Shown: positions 49,750 to 62,431 of the stretch, piece after piece
How positions within the stretch are numbered: position 1 is the stretch's first letter
How the letters are laid out: every line of letters starts with the position of its first letter
Assembly: GCF_007858365.1 (NCBI RefSeq)
Contig: NZ_VFIO01000001.1
Location: 62,001 to 126,000, forward strand
Origin: Pseudomonas saxonica
GTDB taxonomy: Bacteria; Pseudomonadota; Gammaproteobacteria; Pseudomonadales; Pseudomonadaceae
DNA length: 64,000 nt
Direction: 5' to 3'
The notes under the pieces: model-generated
Databases searched by the model: none
Told to the model about the DNA's origin: nothing
What the model saw: the letters and a program-made list of their open reading frames with translations, nothing else
Made by a program: the position numbers and the translations under genes

Positions 49750-50106
49750 TTATTTACGAAGCACCTGCAAAACATCTTCGAGCTCAGAGATCGTTTGACG
49801 GATCAATTGCTTGTATTGAGTAGTATCGTCTTTGGCTTCATCACCAGAAAGCCGCAAACGCGCGCCTCCAATAGTGAAGCCTTGGTCGTAGAGCAATGCA
49901 CGGATTTGCCGGATTATCAACACGTCCTGTCGTTGATAATACCGGCGGTTTCCGCGACGCTTGACGGGGTTGAGTTGAGGAAACTCTTGCTCCCAGTAGC
50001 GCAGTACATGCGGCTTGACCCCACACAATTCGCTAACTTCGCCAATGGCGAAGTAGCGTTTGCCTGGAATTGGCGGGAGCTCGTCGTTATGACTTGGTTC
50101 CAGCAT
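49750..50106 (-). CDS. MerR-family regulator next to ihfA
   Basis: 118 residues. [20 protein letters not shown] is the MerR HTH, then [20 protein letters not shown] and a helical dimer region. Located after ihfA (20-bp overlap), the usual place in Pseudomonas; ligand unknown. Confidence 0.9.
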   Translation of the reverse strand: MLEPSHNDELPPIPGKRYFAIGEVSELCGVKPHVLRYWEQEFPQLNPVKRRGNRRYYQRQDVLIIRQIRALLYDQGFTIGGARLRLSGDEAKDDTTQYKQLIRQTISELEDVLQVLRK

Positions 50107-50389
50107 ATGCCTCTACTCGGGCCTTCAACTTCTGCCCTGGACGAAAGGTGACCACACGGCGAGCCGTGATCGGGATTTCCTCTCCCGTTTTCGGATTGCG
50201 GCCAGGCCGCTGTCGCTTGTCACGCAAATCAAAATTGCCAAAACCTGACAGTTTGACCTGTTCATTATCTTCAAGAGCGTGTCTGATTTCTTCGAAAAAC
50301 AACTCCACCAACTCTTTGGCTTCGCGTTTATTCAGACCCAGCTCCTCATAAAGACGTTCTGCCATTTCAGCTTTCGTCAGAGCCCCCAT
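50087..50389 (-). CDS. ihfA: Integration host factor subunit alpha
   Basis: 100 residues. Signature [20 protein letters not shown] of the HU/IHF family; N-terminus [19 protein letters not shown]. Heterodimerises with IhfB to bend DNA; also a host factor for phage integration. Between pheT (3-bp gap) and the MerR gene. Confidence 0.97.
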   Translation of the reverse strand: MGALTKAEMAERLYEELGLNKREAKELVELFFEEIRHALEDNEQVKLSGFGNFDLRDKRQRPGRNPKTGEEIPITARRVVTFRPGQKLKARVEAYAGTKS

Positions 50390-50392
50390 ACG

Positions 50393-52771
50393 TCACTTCC
50401 TTAGCGTGGCGTTCAACCTTTTTTCGAGCGAGGTGAGGATGTTTTGTGTCGTGGTGTTCACCTCATCGTCATTAAGAGTGCGCGATGGATGCTGCCAGGT
50501 CAAGCCAACTGCAAGGCTTTTTCTAAGCGGATCAATACCTTTACCCTGGTATACGTCAAATAACCTTAGGTCCGTGAGCCACTCCCCTGCATTCTCACGT
50601 ATTACATCCAGTACGGAGCTGGCTGCTACCTCGCGATCCACCAGCAGCGCCAGATCACGACGAACCTCAGGGAAACGCGATAGCTCTTGGAATTTAGGCA
50701 TTTTGCCCAAAGCCACTTCAGCCAAAACCAGCTCGAATACAAACACTGGCCGGTCCAAGCCCAACGTTTTCGAAAGCTCTGGATGGATGGCACCCACAAA
50801 ACCTACTTCGCGGCCATCACGCTCGATGCGTGCAGTCTGGCCAGGATGCAGTGCGGGGTGTTTGCCAGGCACAAAGGTAAATGCATCCAGCGCGCCGGCA
50901 AAACCCAAGACCGATTCGACGTCAGCTTTAACATCAAAAAAGTCTACAACCTCACGTCCTTGCGCCCAACCCTCAGGCAACCGAGTACCGCAGACAACAC
51001 CTGCGAGCATTGGCTCTTGTTTCAAGCCTTCTAACTGACCGACAAAACGCAACCCGCTCTCAAAGAGACGAACACGGTCCTGCTGACGGTTCAGGTTATG
51101 CTGAAGCGCTTTGACCAAACCAGGCCACAAGGTCGCACGCATTGCAGCCATATCGTTGGAGATAGGATTAGCCAGCAATAGCGGCTCTACTCCCGGGCTG
51201 AAAAGTTCGAACTGTTTAGGGTCGATGAAACTGTAAGTAATAGCTTCCTGATAACCACGCGCAACCAGCAGGCGACGCAGCTCTGGCAAATCGCTGCGCG
51301 CTTCTGCTTTTGCTTGTGGTGCCAGGCGGGCTTGTGGGTAACGAACCGGCAAGCGGTTATAGCCGTAAAGACGCGCCAGCTCTTCGATCAGGTCTACTTC
51401 AAGACTGATATCAAAGCGATGGCTTGGCACTTCAACACGCCACTGTCCTGCTCCCTCAGCAGTAATGGTCAGGCCCAGCGCACTGAGCAGACGCTCAATT
51501 TCGCTATCGTCCATTTCCATACCGAGCATCTGACTGATACGGGCTGCACGCAATGTAATGGGAGCAATCGAAGGCAGAAATTGTTCGTTGACAATTTCGA
51601 CGATTGGACCGGCTTCACCGCCTGTGATGTCAAGCAGCAGACCTGTGGCACGCTCCATCGCTTCACGGGCCAGCTTCCAGTCCACCCCACGCTCGTAACG
51701 GTGCGAGGCGTCAGTATGCAGACCATAGGATCGGGCTTTACCCGCTACAGCGATCTGATCAAAGAACGCACTTTCGAGGAATATATCGCGGGTTGTGATA
51801 GAAACACCGCTGTGCTCCCCCCCCATAACACCTGCAATTGCCAGCGCTCGGGTGTGGTCGGCAATTACCAGCGTATCACTGCGCAGTGTCACTTCCTGAC
51901 CGTCGAGCAGAACGAGCTTCTCGCCTTCCTCGGCCATACGCACACGAATACCACCATTGATCTCGGCGAGATCAAAAGCATGCAGCGGCTGCCCCAACTC
52001 AAGCATGACATAGTTGGTAATGTCGACGGCAGCATCAATACTCCGCACGTCGGCACGACGCAAGCGCTCGACCATCCACAACGGAGTTGGTCGGGACAGG
52101 TCAACATTGCGAATGACACGCCCCAAATAACGCGGACACGCAGCAGGCGCCAGTACTTCAACAGGACGCACTTCGTCATGCATCACCGTGACTGGGGTCA
52201 CTACAGGGCGAGTAACCTCAGCTGCGTACAGCGCACCCACTTCACGAGCCAAACCGGCCAGAGAAAGGCAGTCGCCACGGTTAGGGGTTAAATCAACCTC
52301 GATGCTGGCATCTTCAAGAGCGAGGTAGACGCGGATATCTTCGCCAACCGGAGCGTCAGACGGCAACTCCATCAGACCGTCATTGCCTTCGCCCACTTGC
52401 AGCTCAGCTTGCGAGCACAGCATGCCGTTAGATTCGACACCTCGAAGCTTGGCTTTTTTAATTTTGAAGTCGCCCGGCAGTTGCGCGCCGATCATCGCAA
52501 ACGGGATTTTCAAGCCTGGTCGCACGTTGGGTGCACCACACACAACTTGAAACGTCTCTGCACCGTTGCTGACCTGGCAAACGCGAAGCTTATCGGCATC
52601 CGGATGTTGCTCGGTGCTCAAGACTTCACCCACTACCACGCCACTGAAGTCACCGGCGGCCGGCGTTACGCTGTCGACCTCAAGGCCGGCCATCGACAGA
52701 CGAGCAACCAGCTCGTCACGATCTACCTGCGGGTTAACCCAACCACGCAGCCATTGTTCACTGAATTTCAT
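50393..52771 (-). CDS. pheT: Phenylalanyl-tRNA synthetase beta subunit
   Basis: 792 residues, full length. N-terminal EMAP/OB part (FSEQWLRGWVNPQVDRDELV), B3/B4 domains, B5 (DRPVFVFELVLAEV region is B8-like) and a C-terminal anticodon-binding ferredoxin-like domain. Pairs with PheS; the gap to pheS is 26 bp. Confidence 0.97.
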   Translation of the reverse strand: MKFSEQWLRGWVNPQVDRDELVARLSMAGLEVDSVTPAAGDFSGVVVGEVLSTEQHPDADKLRVCQVSNGAETFQVVCGAPNVRPGLKIPFAMIGAQLPGDFKIKKAKLRGVESNGMLCSQAELQVGEGNDGLMELPSDAPVGEDIRVYLALEDASIEVDLTPNRGDCLSLAGLAREVGALYAAEVTRPVVTPVTVMHDEVRPVEVLAPAACPRYLGRVIRNVDLSRPTPLWMVERLRRADVRSIDAAVDITNYVMLELGQPLHAFDLAEINGGIRVRMAEEGEKLVLLDGQEVTLRSDTLVIADHTRALAIAGVMGGEHSGVSITTRDIFLESAFFDQIAVAGKARSYGLHTDASHRYERGVDWKLAREAMERATGLLLDITGGEAGPIVEIVNEQFLPSIAPITLRAARISQMLGMEMDDSEIERLLSALGLTITAEGAGQWRVEVPSHRFDISLEVDLIEELARLYGYNRLPVRYPQARLAPQAKAEARSDLPELRRLLVARGYQEAITYSFIDPKQFELFSPGVEPLLLANPISNDMAAMRATLWPGLVKALQHNLNRQQDRVRLFESGLRFVGQLEGLKQEPMLAGVVCGTRLPEGWAQGREVVDFFDVKADVESVLGFAGALDAFTFVPGKHPALHPGQTARIERDGREVGFVGAIHPELSKTLGLDRPVFVFELVLAEVALGKMPKFQELSRFPEVRRDLALLVDREVAASSVLDVIRENAGEWLTDLRLFDVYQGKGIDPLRKSLAVGLTWQHPSRTLNDDEVNTTTQNILTSLEKRLNATLRK

Positions 52772-52797
52772 CCTGCTCTCCTAAAAATTCGTTACGA

Positions 52798-53868
<1,071 letters not shown>

Positions 53869-53880
53869 AAGACGTTTAGC

Positions 53881-53908
53881 ACTCGAACCCACACAGGTGA
53901 GTTCGAGT
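53881..53908 (-). promoter_or_regulatory. Second hairpin between rplT and pheS
   Basis: Arms ACTCGAAC/GTTCGAGT (53881-53888, 53901-53908) extended by CAC/GTG around ACAG. It could compete with the neighbouring attenuator stem or define the rplT 3' end. Confidence 0.55.
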
Positions 53909-53923
53909 AACTGTCGGGGGTAC

Positions 53924-54280
53924 TTAAGCCAAGGCGGCTTTAGCTTTCTCGACAATTGCAGCAAACGCCGCTTTTTCGTTCACTGCCAGATCAGACAGAA
54001 CCTTACGGTCGATCTCGATGGAAGCTTTTTTCAGGCCGGCGATGAAACGGCTGTAAGACAGACCGTTGATACGTGCACCAGCGTTGATACGAGCGATCCA
54101 CAGAGCGCGGAACTGACGTTTTTTCTGACGACGGTCACGGTAGGCGTATTGGCCTGCCTTGATTACCGCTTGCTTGGCAACACGGAATACGCGTGAGCGT
54201 GCGCCGTAGTAGCCTTTAGCCAGTTTCAGAATTTTTTTGTGACGTTTACGGGCGACAACGCCACGCTTTACACGAGCCAT
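53924..54280 (-). CDS. rplT: 50S ribosomal protein L20
   Basis: 118 residues, normal length; [20 protein letters not shown] start and the [12 protein letters not shown]-terminus. Follows rpmI by 29 bp. Confidence 0.98.
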   Translation of the reverse strand: MARVKRGVVARKRHKKILKLAKGYYGARSRVFRVAKQAVIKAGQYAYRDRRQKKRQFRALWIARINAGARINGLSYSRFIAGLKKASIEIDRKVLSDLAVNEKAAFAAIVEKAKAALA

Positions 54281-54309
54281 GAGTTACTTCCTCTAGTCTT
54301 AACCAAAAA

Positions 54310-54504
54310 TTAACGAAGGCGCAGCATGCGCTCGACTTTTGCCACGTCAGACGGATGCAGCAAGCTGCTACCGCGCAATTGACGCTTACGCTTGGTCGAC
54401 ATTTTGGTCAGGATGTGGCTCTTGAAAGCGTGCTTGTGCTTGATACCGTTAGCAGTTTTCAGAAACCGCTTAGCAGCACCACTTTTAGTCTTCATCTTTG
54501 GCAT
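54310..54504 (-). CDS. rpmI: 50S ribosomal protein L35
   Basis: 64 residues; [20 protein letters not shown] start and the ERMLRLR end are textbook L35. Confidence 0.98.
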   Translation of the reverse strand: MPKMKTKSGAAKRFLKTANGIKHKHAFKSHILTKMSTKRKRQLRGSSLLHPSDVAKVERMLRLR

Positions 54505-54564
54505 GTTCGGATACTCCGCATTCAGTTGATAAACATAATCAGAAGGCCTGCCGTGCCCAATTGA

Positions 54565-55116
54565 TTACTTCTTCTTTTTCGGGGCGATGACCATAATCAG
54601 CTGGCGTCCTTCCATCTTAGGATGCTGTTCTACAGTCCCGTATTCCACAAGGTCAGCTTCAACCCGCTTCAACAGTTCCATACCCAGCTCCTGGTGGGCC
54701 ATCTCACGGCCGCGGAATCGTAACGATACCTTGGCCCTGTCCCCATCACTCAGGAAACGTACCAGGTTGCGCAGTTTTACCTGGTAATCCCCTTCCTCCG
54801 TCCCTGGACGAAACTTGATTTCTTTAACCTGGATTTGTTTCTGGTTTTTCTTCGCTGCGGCAATCTGCTTCTTCTTTTCGAAGATCGACTTGCCGTAATC
54901 CATCAGCTTGCAAACAGGGGGTACTGCATCAGCGGAAATTTCCACCAAATCCAGTTTGGCCTCTTCAGCCTTAAGAAGCGCTTCTTCAATCGGGACAATG
55001 CCAAGTTGCTCGCCCTCAGCTCCGATTAACCGAACCTCGCGTGCCGAGATATTCTCGTTGATCGGGGCTTTCGGTGCAGCTCGTTTATCTTGTCTCATTT
55101 CACGCTTAATAATAAT
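54565..55116 (-). CDS. infC: Translation initiation factor IF-3 (ATT start)
   Basis: 183 residues starting at the non-standard ATT at 55116 (three ATT codons, then KRE and [10 protein letters not shown]), preceded by GGAG inside the end of thrS; the stop of thrS and this start overlap by one base. The ATG at 55098 would cut off six residues that the family has. The rare start is the basis of IF-3 autoregulation in enterics and is conserved here. Confidence 0.95.
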   Translation of the reverse strand: MIIKREMRQDKRAAPKAPINENISAREVRLIGAEGEQLGIVPIEEALLKAEEAKLDLVEISADAVPPVCKLMDYGKSIFEKKKQIAAAKKNQKQIQVKEIKFRPGTEEGDYQVKLRNLVRFLSDGDRAKVSLRFRGREMAHQELGMELLKRVEADLVEYGTVEQHPKMEGRQLIMVIAPKKKK

Positions 55117-57038
55117 TACTCCGAATCATGGCGACCACGCCGGGAAACCGCTTGTGCGAGAAATTCAGCGAATTGCGCGACGGGCATTGAGCCCAGGTCA
55201 GCACCTTCACGTGTACGCACAGCGACAGTCTGCATCTCGACTTCCCGATCTCCGATAACCAAGAGATAAGGAACCTTGAGCAAAGTATGCTCGCGGATTT
55301 TAAAGCCGATCTTTTCATTTCTCAAGTCAGACTTGGCACGAAATCCGCTCTGATTGAGAGTTTTTTCAACTTCAGCGGCAAAATCTGCCTGTTTATCAGT
55401 GATATTCATGATCACTGCCTGAGTCGGCGCCAGCCACGCAGGGAATGCACCCTCGTAATGTTCGATCAAAATACCGACAAAACGCTCAAACGACCCGAGG
55501 ATCGCGCGGTGCAGCATAACGGGGTGTTTGCGACTATTGTCTTCGGACACGTATTCGGCGCCCAGACGGATCGGCAGGTTGAAATCGAGCTGTAAGGTAC
55601 CACACTGCCAGACACGACCCAGACAATCTTTCAGGGAGAATTCAATTTTAGGCCCGTAAAAGGCACCTTCACCTGGCTGCAGGTCGTATTTCAGGCCCGC
55701 ACTGTCGAGGGCTGAAGCCAATGCGCTTTCGGCACGATCCCACAATTCATCAGATCCCACACGCTTTTCAGGACGAGTGGACAGCTTGAGCTCAATATCC
55801 TTGAAGCCGAAATCTGAATAAACATCCAGTGTCAGCTTGATGAAAGCAGCGGATTCGGCCTGCATCTGCTCTTCTGTACAGAAGATGTGCGCATCGTCTT
55901 GAGTGAATGCACGTACGCGCATGATGCCGTGCAGCGCACCGGATGGCTCGTTTCGGTGACACGCACCAAATTCGGCCAGACGCATTGGCAATTCGCGGTA
56001 GCTTTTCAAACCCTGATTGAAGACTTGCACGTGGCAAGGACAGTTCATGGGCTTGATCGCGTAATCACGGCTTTCAGACTCAGTCGTGAACATGTTTTCA
56101 GCGTAGTTAGCCCAATGACCGGACTTTTCCCACAAGCTGCGGTCGACAACCTGAGGAGTCTTGATCTCCAGGTAGCCATTTTCGCGCTGAATTTTACGCA
56201 TGTATTGCTCAAGCACTTGGTAAAGCGTCCAGCCATTCGGGTGCCAGAACACCATACCTGGCGCTTCTTCCTGAGTATGGAACAGGCCCAGGCGCTTACC
56301 GATTTTACGGTGATCGCGCTTCTCGGCCTCTTCAATACGCATGATGTAGGCAGCGAGTTGCTTTTTGTCTGCCCAAGCCGTGCCATAGATACGCTGCAAC
56401 TGCTCGTTCTTGGCATCACCGCGCCAGTAAGCGCCTGACAATTTGGTCAGTTTGAACGACTTCAGAAAGCGCGTATTCGGCACGTGAGGGCCGCGACACA
56501 TGTCGACGTATTCTTCATGGAAGTACAAACCCATGGCCTGTTCATCTGGCATGTCTTCAATCAGACGCAGCTTGTAATCTTCACCACGCTGAGAAAAAAG
56601 CTCGATGACTTCAGCACGCGGAGTCACTTTCTTGATGACGTCGTAGTCTTTCTCGATCAACTGCTGCATGCGCTGTTCGATAGCCGCCATGTCATCCGGA
56701 GTGAACGGACGCTCATAGGCGATATCGTAGTAAAAGCCTTCGTCAATGACAGGACCGATTACCATTTTGGCCGTCGGGTACAACTGTTTGACTGCATGAC
56801 CGACCAAGTGGGCGCAAGAGTGACGAATGATCTCCAGCCCCTCTTCATCCTTAGGCGTGATGATCTGCAAGGTAGCGTCGTGCTCGATCAAGTCGCAAGC
56901 ATCAACCAGCTTGCCGTTGACCTTGCCGGCCACGGTGGCCTTGGCCAGACCGGCACCGATTGAAGCGGCGACCTCCGCTACAGATACCGGATGATCGAAT
57001 GAACGTTGACTACCGTCGGGAAGAGTAATAGTTGGCAT
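55116..57038 (-). CDS. thrS: Threonyl-tRNA synthetase
   Basis: 640 residues from ATG at 57038 ([20 protein letters not shown]). TGS domain, editing domain with the [16 protein letters not shown] motif, class II motifs ([21 protein letters not shown]), and a C-terminal anticodon-binding domain. First gene of the operon thrS-infC-rpmI-rplT-pheST-ihfA. Confidence 0.98.
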   Translation of the reverse strand: MPTITLPDGSQRSFDHPVSVAEVAASIGAGLAKATVAGKVNGKLVDACDLIEHDATLQIITPKDEEGLEIIRHSCAHLVGHAVKQLYPTAKMVIGPVIDEGFYYDIAYERPFTPDDMAAIEQRMQQLIEKDYDVIKKVTPRAEVIELFSQRGEDYKLRLIEDMPDEQAMGLYFHEEYVDMCRGPHVPNTRFLKSFKLTKLSGAYWRGDAKNEQLQRIYGTAWADKKQLAAYIMRIEEAEKRDHRKIGKRLGLFHTQEEAPGMVFWHPNGWTLYQVLEQYMRKIQRENGYLEIKTPQVVDRSLWEKSGHWANYAENMFTTESESRDYAIKPMNCPCHVQVFNQGLKSYRELPMRLAEFGACHRNEPSGALHGIMRVRAFTQDDAHIFCTEEQMQAESAAFIKLTLDVYSDFGFKDIELKLSTRPEKRVGSDELWDRAESALASALDSAGLKYDLQPGEGAFYGPKIEFSLKDCLGRVWQCGTLQLDFNLPIRLGAEYVSEDNSRKHPVMLHRAILGSFERFVGILIEHYEGAFPAWLAPTQAVIMNITDKQADFAAEVEKTLNQSGFRAKSDLRNEKIGFKIREHTLLKVPYLLVIGDREVEMQTVAVRTREGADLGSMPVAQFAEFLAQAVSRRGRHDSE

Positions 57039-57402
57039 GGCGCCTCCTCTCCTAGTGGTGACCCCTACCAAAGGTCACGTGGGTTGGGATGAGCCAGTAC
57101 GCGATTCGGAGGTATGCCTGCCTCACAGTGGCAGGAGCCTTACGGCAAACCGAAAACCGAACCAGAGTGACTGGAATTCAAATCAAAAAGGTTTATGGCT
57201 CTGCTTTGATGCGGCGTGCGCATGTAATCACATTAATGGCCAAGGGCGGCATGCTAGCACAGATGAATTCACGCCGCCCTTCTCGCTCAAACATACCCAG
57301 AGCAATTAAGTCGCCTTTGCAAAATTGTGAACTTGAGCTTCATTATTCCCTCAGATATTGCGTGAACCACTCTCTGCCTCAACGACTTAAAGGAAGATTC
57401 AC
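57039..57402. other. Intergenic, thrS to the small exported protein
   Basis: About 360 bp with divergent promoters to be expected; no gene and no obvious structured leader. Confidence 0.4.
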
Positions 57403-57714
57403 ATGCGCATGATTCGTTTCCTCGCCTTTGCAGCCCCACTGGCCTTTCTGCTACCGCTGACGGCCCAAGCCGACAATTGGCCAGCCGGGCAGAAAGCTGA
57501 CTACATGAAAGAATGTGTGCCTGCCGCGAACAAAACCCTCAAAAATACAAAACTGGCTGAGCAACACTGTGCCTGCGGAGCAGACAAACTCTCTGCAAAA
57601 CTCTCTACAACAGAAATACAGCAGTTGATGAACAAGGAAAAACAGCCTGACCAGAATCTGGTCAACAAAGCGCTGACTGCAATTGAGCCGTGCAAGGTAA
57701 AAGCAGCCAAATAG
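57403..57714 (+). CDS. Small exported cysteine-containing protein
   Basis: 103 residues. Signal peptide MIRFLAFAAPLAFLLPLTAQA, then a helical body with four cysteines (ECVP, HCACG, EPCK). Probably periplasmic with two disulfides; family not recognised. Confidence 0.75.
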   Translation: MRMIRFLAFAAPLAFLLPLTAQADNWPAGQKADYMKECVPAANKTLKNTKLAEQHCACGADKLSAKLSTTEIQQLMNKEKQPDQNLVNKALTAIEPCKVKAAK

Positions 57715-57828
57715 GTCGTAAAAAAGGAGTGCTTTAGGACTCCGACCAGAGCAAAACAGCCTTAAAAGCGTTTTTTTAGTGAAAACCGTACATCTTTCAG
57801 CTCTTTTTTTTTCCTGATCAAACGCCTT

Positions 57829-57852
57829 AAACCCCCCATAAAACGGGGGTTT
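57829..57852 (+). terminator. C/G-run hairpin after the small exported protein
   Basis: AAACCCCC/GGGGGTTT arms (57829-57836, 57845-57852) with a short T-run on the plus strand. Weak terminator, 115 bp past the stop. Confidence 0.5.
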
Positions 57853-58007
57853 TGGCCGCATTCGACGTAAGACAACAGCTAACAATGCAGCAAACTAGTG
57901 CTCAGGGGGGGTTCCAAACCGCACATTTCGACTATGATAGCTGAGTGTGCCCAGTTGGCCTGAGCAGCACAGTACTACTGAAAATATAAGTTTCTTGGAG
58001 ATACACC

Positions 58008-58220
58008 ATGTCTAATCGCCAAACCGGCACCGTAAAATGGTTCAACGATGAAAAAGGCTTCGGCTTCATCACTCCTCAAGGTGGCGGTGACGACCTGTTC
58101 GTACACTTCAAAGCTATCGAAAGCGACGGTTTCAAAAGCCTGAAAGAAGGCCAAACCGTTTCCTTCGTGGCTGAGAAAGGCCAAAAGGGTATGCAAGCTG
58201 CACAGGTTCGCGCGGAGTAA
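58008..58220 (+). CDS. Cold shock protein (CspA family)
   Basis: 70 residues: [19 protein letters not shown] (RNP1) and [10 protein letters not shown] (RNP2). Single-domain RNA chaperone. TTGGAG 8 bp upstream; strong terminator after (58234-58266). Confidence 0.95.
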   Translation: MSNRQTGTVKWFNDEKGFGFITPQGGGDDLFVHFKAIESDGFKSLKEGQTVSFVAEKGQKGMQAAQVRAE

Positions 58221-58233
58221 ATCTCCTTCGAAC

Positions 58234-58266
58234 AAAAAAACCCCGTCCATGTGACGGGGTTTTTTG
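58234..58266 (+). terminator. Terminator after the cold shock gene
   Basis: ACCCCGTC/GACGGGGT stem with A-run before and T-run after; works in both directions and also serves the convergent lipoprotein gene. Confidence 0.9.
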
Positions 58267-58291
58267 TGCCTGACACAATGCTACATCCCGG

Positions 58292-58600
58292 TTAACCGCA
58301 GTTCACACGTGTGATGATTGCATTATTGTCCGCGTTGAGATTCAGTCGATCCGATCGGTACTCGAGGGTCATGATGTCTGAGGGCAACAAGATACGGGCC
58401 TCTTGCGCGCCCGCTTTTATACGGGCCTGCTCTAAAAGCTGGGACGATGCCTTTTGACCGATGACAAAATCTGCCGCCTTGGCATCGCAGCGAGTATGCC
58501 CCGCCTCAACCACTGGCTCTTTAACAGACTGAGTCGTACCGCACCCGGACAAGGCCAAAACCGCCACCAACGACCCCAATGACACTAGCTTCCAAGACAT
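58292..58600 (-). CDS. Lipoprotein, I78-type peptidase inhibitor-like
   Basis: 102 residues. Lipobox LALSGCG after a signal; mature part with TRCDAKAADFVIGQKASS ... NLNADNNAIITRVNCG, the pattern of I78 family (potato-type small inhibitor) lipoproteins of Pseudomonas. Outer-membrane anchored; target protease unknown. Confidence 0.78.
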   Translation of the reverse strand: MSWKLVSLGSLVAVLALSGCGTTQSVKEPVVEAGHTRCDAKAADFVIGQKASSQLLEQARIKAGAQEARILLPSDIMTLEYRSDRLNLNADNNAIITRVNCG

Positions 58601-58761
58601 GAAGCCTCCTTAAAATAAATGTTCTGAACCTTTGCGACAGCTGATGAGCCAATAGGTTGCACAGGGCCGCTCGCAAAGAAGTGATTACACGCGAAGGCTA
58701 GAGTTTGCTTTAGCTGCAAAAGCATGCACACACCAGTTCATGACCAAATGTGTACTCAACC

Positions 58762-59067
58762 TCAGTAAATATCGATGTAATCAAACGCGGGATTTGGCCA
58801 ATTATCATTCAACGCATTGTAAATCTGCATGACCCAGACACCATCACTCGCCGCGACCTTGCCTACATAGCCTGACCCGGCAGCCCAGGTTTCCAGCCTG
58901 AACAGCAGCCCGTCGATGTCCACGCCTCCTACTACGCCTGCCGAGATATAGGCCACACCGTTTTTAGTGACGCGTAATTGTGTATGCACATCGTCACTGG
59001 CCGAAGCCAACAAATCACGCACGGCCGCCTCTGTAAGTGCCTCGGGGTTGTTTAAATCAATCTGCAT
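58762..59067 (-). CDS. Conserved hypothetical protein
   Basis: 101 residues, acidic (MQIDLNNPEALTEAAVRDLL ... NPAFDYIDIY); no signal peptide. Not recognised beyond being a small Pseudomonas-type protein. Confidence 0.7.
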   Translation of the reverse strand: MQIDLNNPEALTEAAVRDLLASASDDVHTQLRVTKNGVAYISAGVVGGVDIDGLLFRLETWAAGSGYVGKVAASDGVWVMQIYNALNDNWPNPAFDYIDIY

Positions 59068-59222
59068 GGCCGCCCTCCCTCAAAAAATTCAAGTGTGATG
59101 CACTCCAGCCGGGTACGGAAGCGCAAACGCCAAAGAACGACATGTGATTAAGTTTTGCCTCGTGATAGCGTCTTGCCAGGACTTTGCTAAAATCCTCGCC
59201 TGAACGCCCTCTTGAGATACTC

Positions 59223-59423
59223 ATGACTACAGTCACCATCGATGCAAACATAAAAGCCAAATGGCTCCAAGGGCAGTGCTCTTACAGCCCTGGCAGCCCT
59301 GAAGAACTGGCTATCATCGGGATTGACCTGTTAGTCAAAGAGCTTGGCACAGACGCGGCCCGGGCCTTTACCGACCAACTATTTGAAAAATACAAAGATA
59401 CGGGCTTGTCGACTCCCACCTGA
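59223..59423 (+). CDS. Conserved small hypothetical protein
   Basis: 66 residues from ATG at 59223 (MTTVTIDANIKAKWLQGQCS). Overall helical; its stop is 10 bp from the convergent RbsR-like gene. Function unknown. Confidence 0.6.
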   Translation: MTTVTIDANIKAKWLQGQCSYSPGSPEELAIIGIDLLVKELGTDAARAFTDQLFEKYKDTGLSTPT

Positions 59424-59432
59424 ACTTGATCC

Positions 59433-60476
59433 TTAGCGACCAACTTGACCACCTTCGCCTTGTTGGCAAACCACTGAACCTGGATAGGCAGCCGTCGATT
59501 CTCGCAGCACAATACTCGGCGTTACGATGTGCTGCTCCACCTCGCGCTCAGGTGCAGAAATACGTCGCAGCAATAACTGCGCAGCCATCTCGCCCAATTG
59601 CAGAATCGATTGCCCGACTGTGGTTAAGGCCGGATACACATAGCGGCTCATCTGCACATCATCAAATCCGATGACTGAAAGATGATCCGGCACTCGAATC
59701 TTGCATTCTGCCGCCGCACGCAAGACACCAATTCCCATCAAGTCGTTGCACGCGAAAATAGCAGTAGGTCGATTACCTTCGAACAACCGGACAGCCGCCT
59801 GATAACCGCCCATACAGCTGAAATCACTCTCAAGCATCCAGTACTCGGGCACTTCAATCCCTGCCTCAGTCAATGCCCGCTGATACCCAGCCATACGTAA
59901 CTGGGCCACGCGGGTGATTGCAGGACCTGCAATACAGGCAATGGCACGATGCCCAAGATCAAGCAAATGACGTGTGGCCAGATATGCGCCCAGCTCATGA
60001 TCGATACGCACGAGGTCTGCGTGAATGCCTTCCAGATTGCGGTCAACTATCACCATAGGGGTGCGCACACCCAACAGCCCACTCGCCAACCCCACGTCCC
60101 CACCGGCCGAGGCGACAACCAACCCGTCCACGCGTTTCTCTAACAGCACTCGCAGATAGTTGCGTTGTTTATCCGGATCATCGTCGCAGTTGCACAAAAT
60201 GACGCAATAATTATTACGTTCGCAGTAATCCTCAATGCCCCGCGCCAGCTCGGCGAAATAAGGATTGAGGCTATTGGCCACCAACAGCCCAATCGTGGCC
60301 GTAGTCTTTGCTTTCAGTGAACGCGCCACTGCGCTGGGCACATAATCAAGATGTGCAATGGCCTCCTCCACTTTTAAACGAACCGGCTCACTGACAGGGC
60401 GTGTCTTGTTCAGGACATGAGAAACCGTTGTGTAGGAAACACCTGCCATTGCCGCTACATCTTTAATGGTAGCCAT
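59433..60476 (-). CDS. LacI-family regulator, RbsR-like, without its operon
   Basis: 347 residues. N-terminal HTH ATIKDVAAMAGVSYTTVSHV plus a periplasmic-binding-like sensor (TIGLLVANSLNPYFAELARG; AIFACNDLMGIGVLRAA), very like ribose repressor RbsR. No rbs transport or kinase gene adjoins, so its target lies elsewhere or is lost. Confidence 0.85.
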   Translation of the reverse strand: MATIKDVAAMAGVSYTTVSHVLNKTRPVSEPVRLKVEEAIAHLDYVPSAVARSLKAKTTATIGLLVANSLNPYFAELARGIEDYCERNNYCVILCNCDDDPDKQRNYLRVLLEKRVDGLVVASAGGDVGLASGLLGVRTPMVIVDRNLEGIHADLVRIDHELGAYLATRHLLDLGHRAIACIAGPAITRVAQLRMAGYQRALTEAGIEVPEYWMLESDFSCMGGYQAAVRLFEGNRPTAIFACNDLMGIGVLRAAAECKIRVPDHLSVIGFDDVQMSRYVYPALTTVGQSILQLGEMAAQLLLRRISAPEREVEQHIVTPSIVLRESTAAYPGSVVCQQGEGGQVGR

Positions 60477-61974
<1,498 letters not shown>

Positions 61975-61983
61975 TTCACCCAC

Positions 61984-62012
61984 GCCGAGCGCTGCCCAGC
62001 GCTCGGCTTTTC
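61984..62012 (+). terminator. Terminator after the asparaginase gene
   Basis: GCCGAGCGCTG/CAGCGCTCGGC arms (61984-61994, 61997-62007) followed by TTTTCG. 10 bp after the stop. Confidence 0.88.
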
Positions 62013-62175
62013 GACTGCTCGTTCACCCGAAGGAGCAGTTTTCACATTAGTTTCTAAAGACTTGCGCACTAAAACCAAAAAACGCAGTCCCATCCGCAGC
62101 CTGACGGGTTCAAACAGTTGCCAAATGAAGCGCAGTTAAATACTGTATGCACATACAGCAACCAAGGATCGCATC

Positions 62176-62427
62176 ATGGCTAAAAAACCGGCGAAAGCGC
62201 CAGCCCTACCAAGCCCCTATGAAATGTTCGGATCGCGCATACAAAAAATCATCAGTTCACCGAAAGCCCAGAAAGACAAAATGGCCGTGCTCGAACGGCT
62301 AGAGGGCGATAACCCCGAGTTTTGGGAGCGCCTGCTAGAGGAAATATCTGAAAACGATAACGTCACGATCGCTCATCGCGATGATGGCGGGGTCAATGTT
62401 TTCTGGACCGTACCAGAGGAAGATTGA
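62176..62427 (+). CDS. DUF1654 protein
   Basis: 83 residues. LPSPYEMFGSRIQKIISSPK and LEGDNPEFWERLLEEI match DUF1654, a Pseudomonas family often near phage and DNA-related genes; function unknown. 4 bp before endA. Confidence 0.8.
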   Translation: MAKKPAKAPALPSPYEMFGSRIQKIISSPKAQKDKMAVLERLEGDNPEFWERLLEEISENDNVTIAHRDDGGVNVFWTVPEED

Positions 62428-62431
62428 ATCA

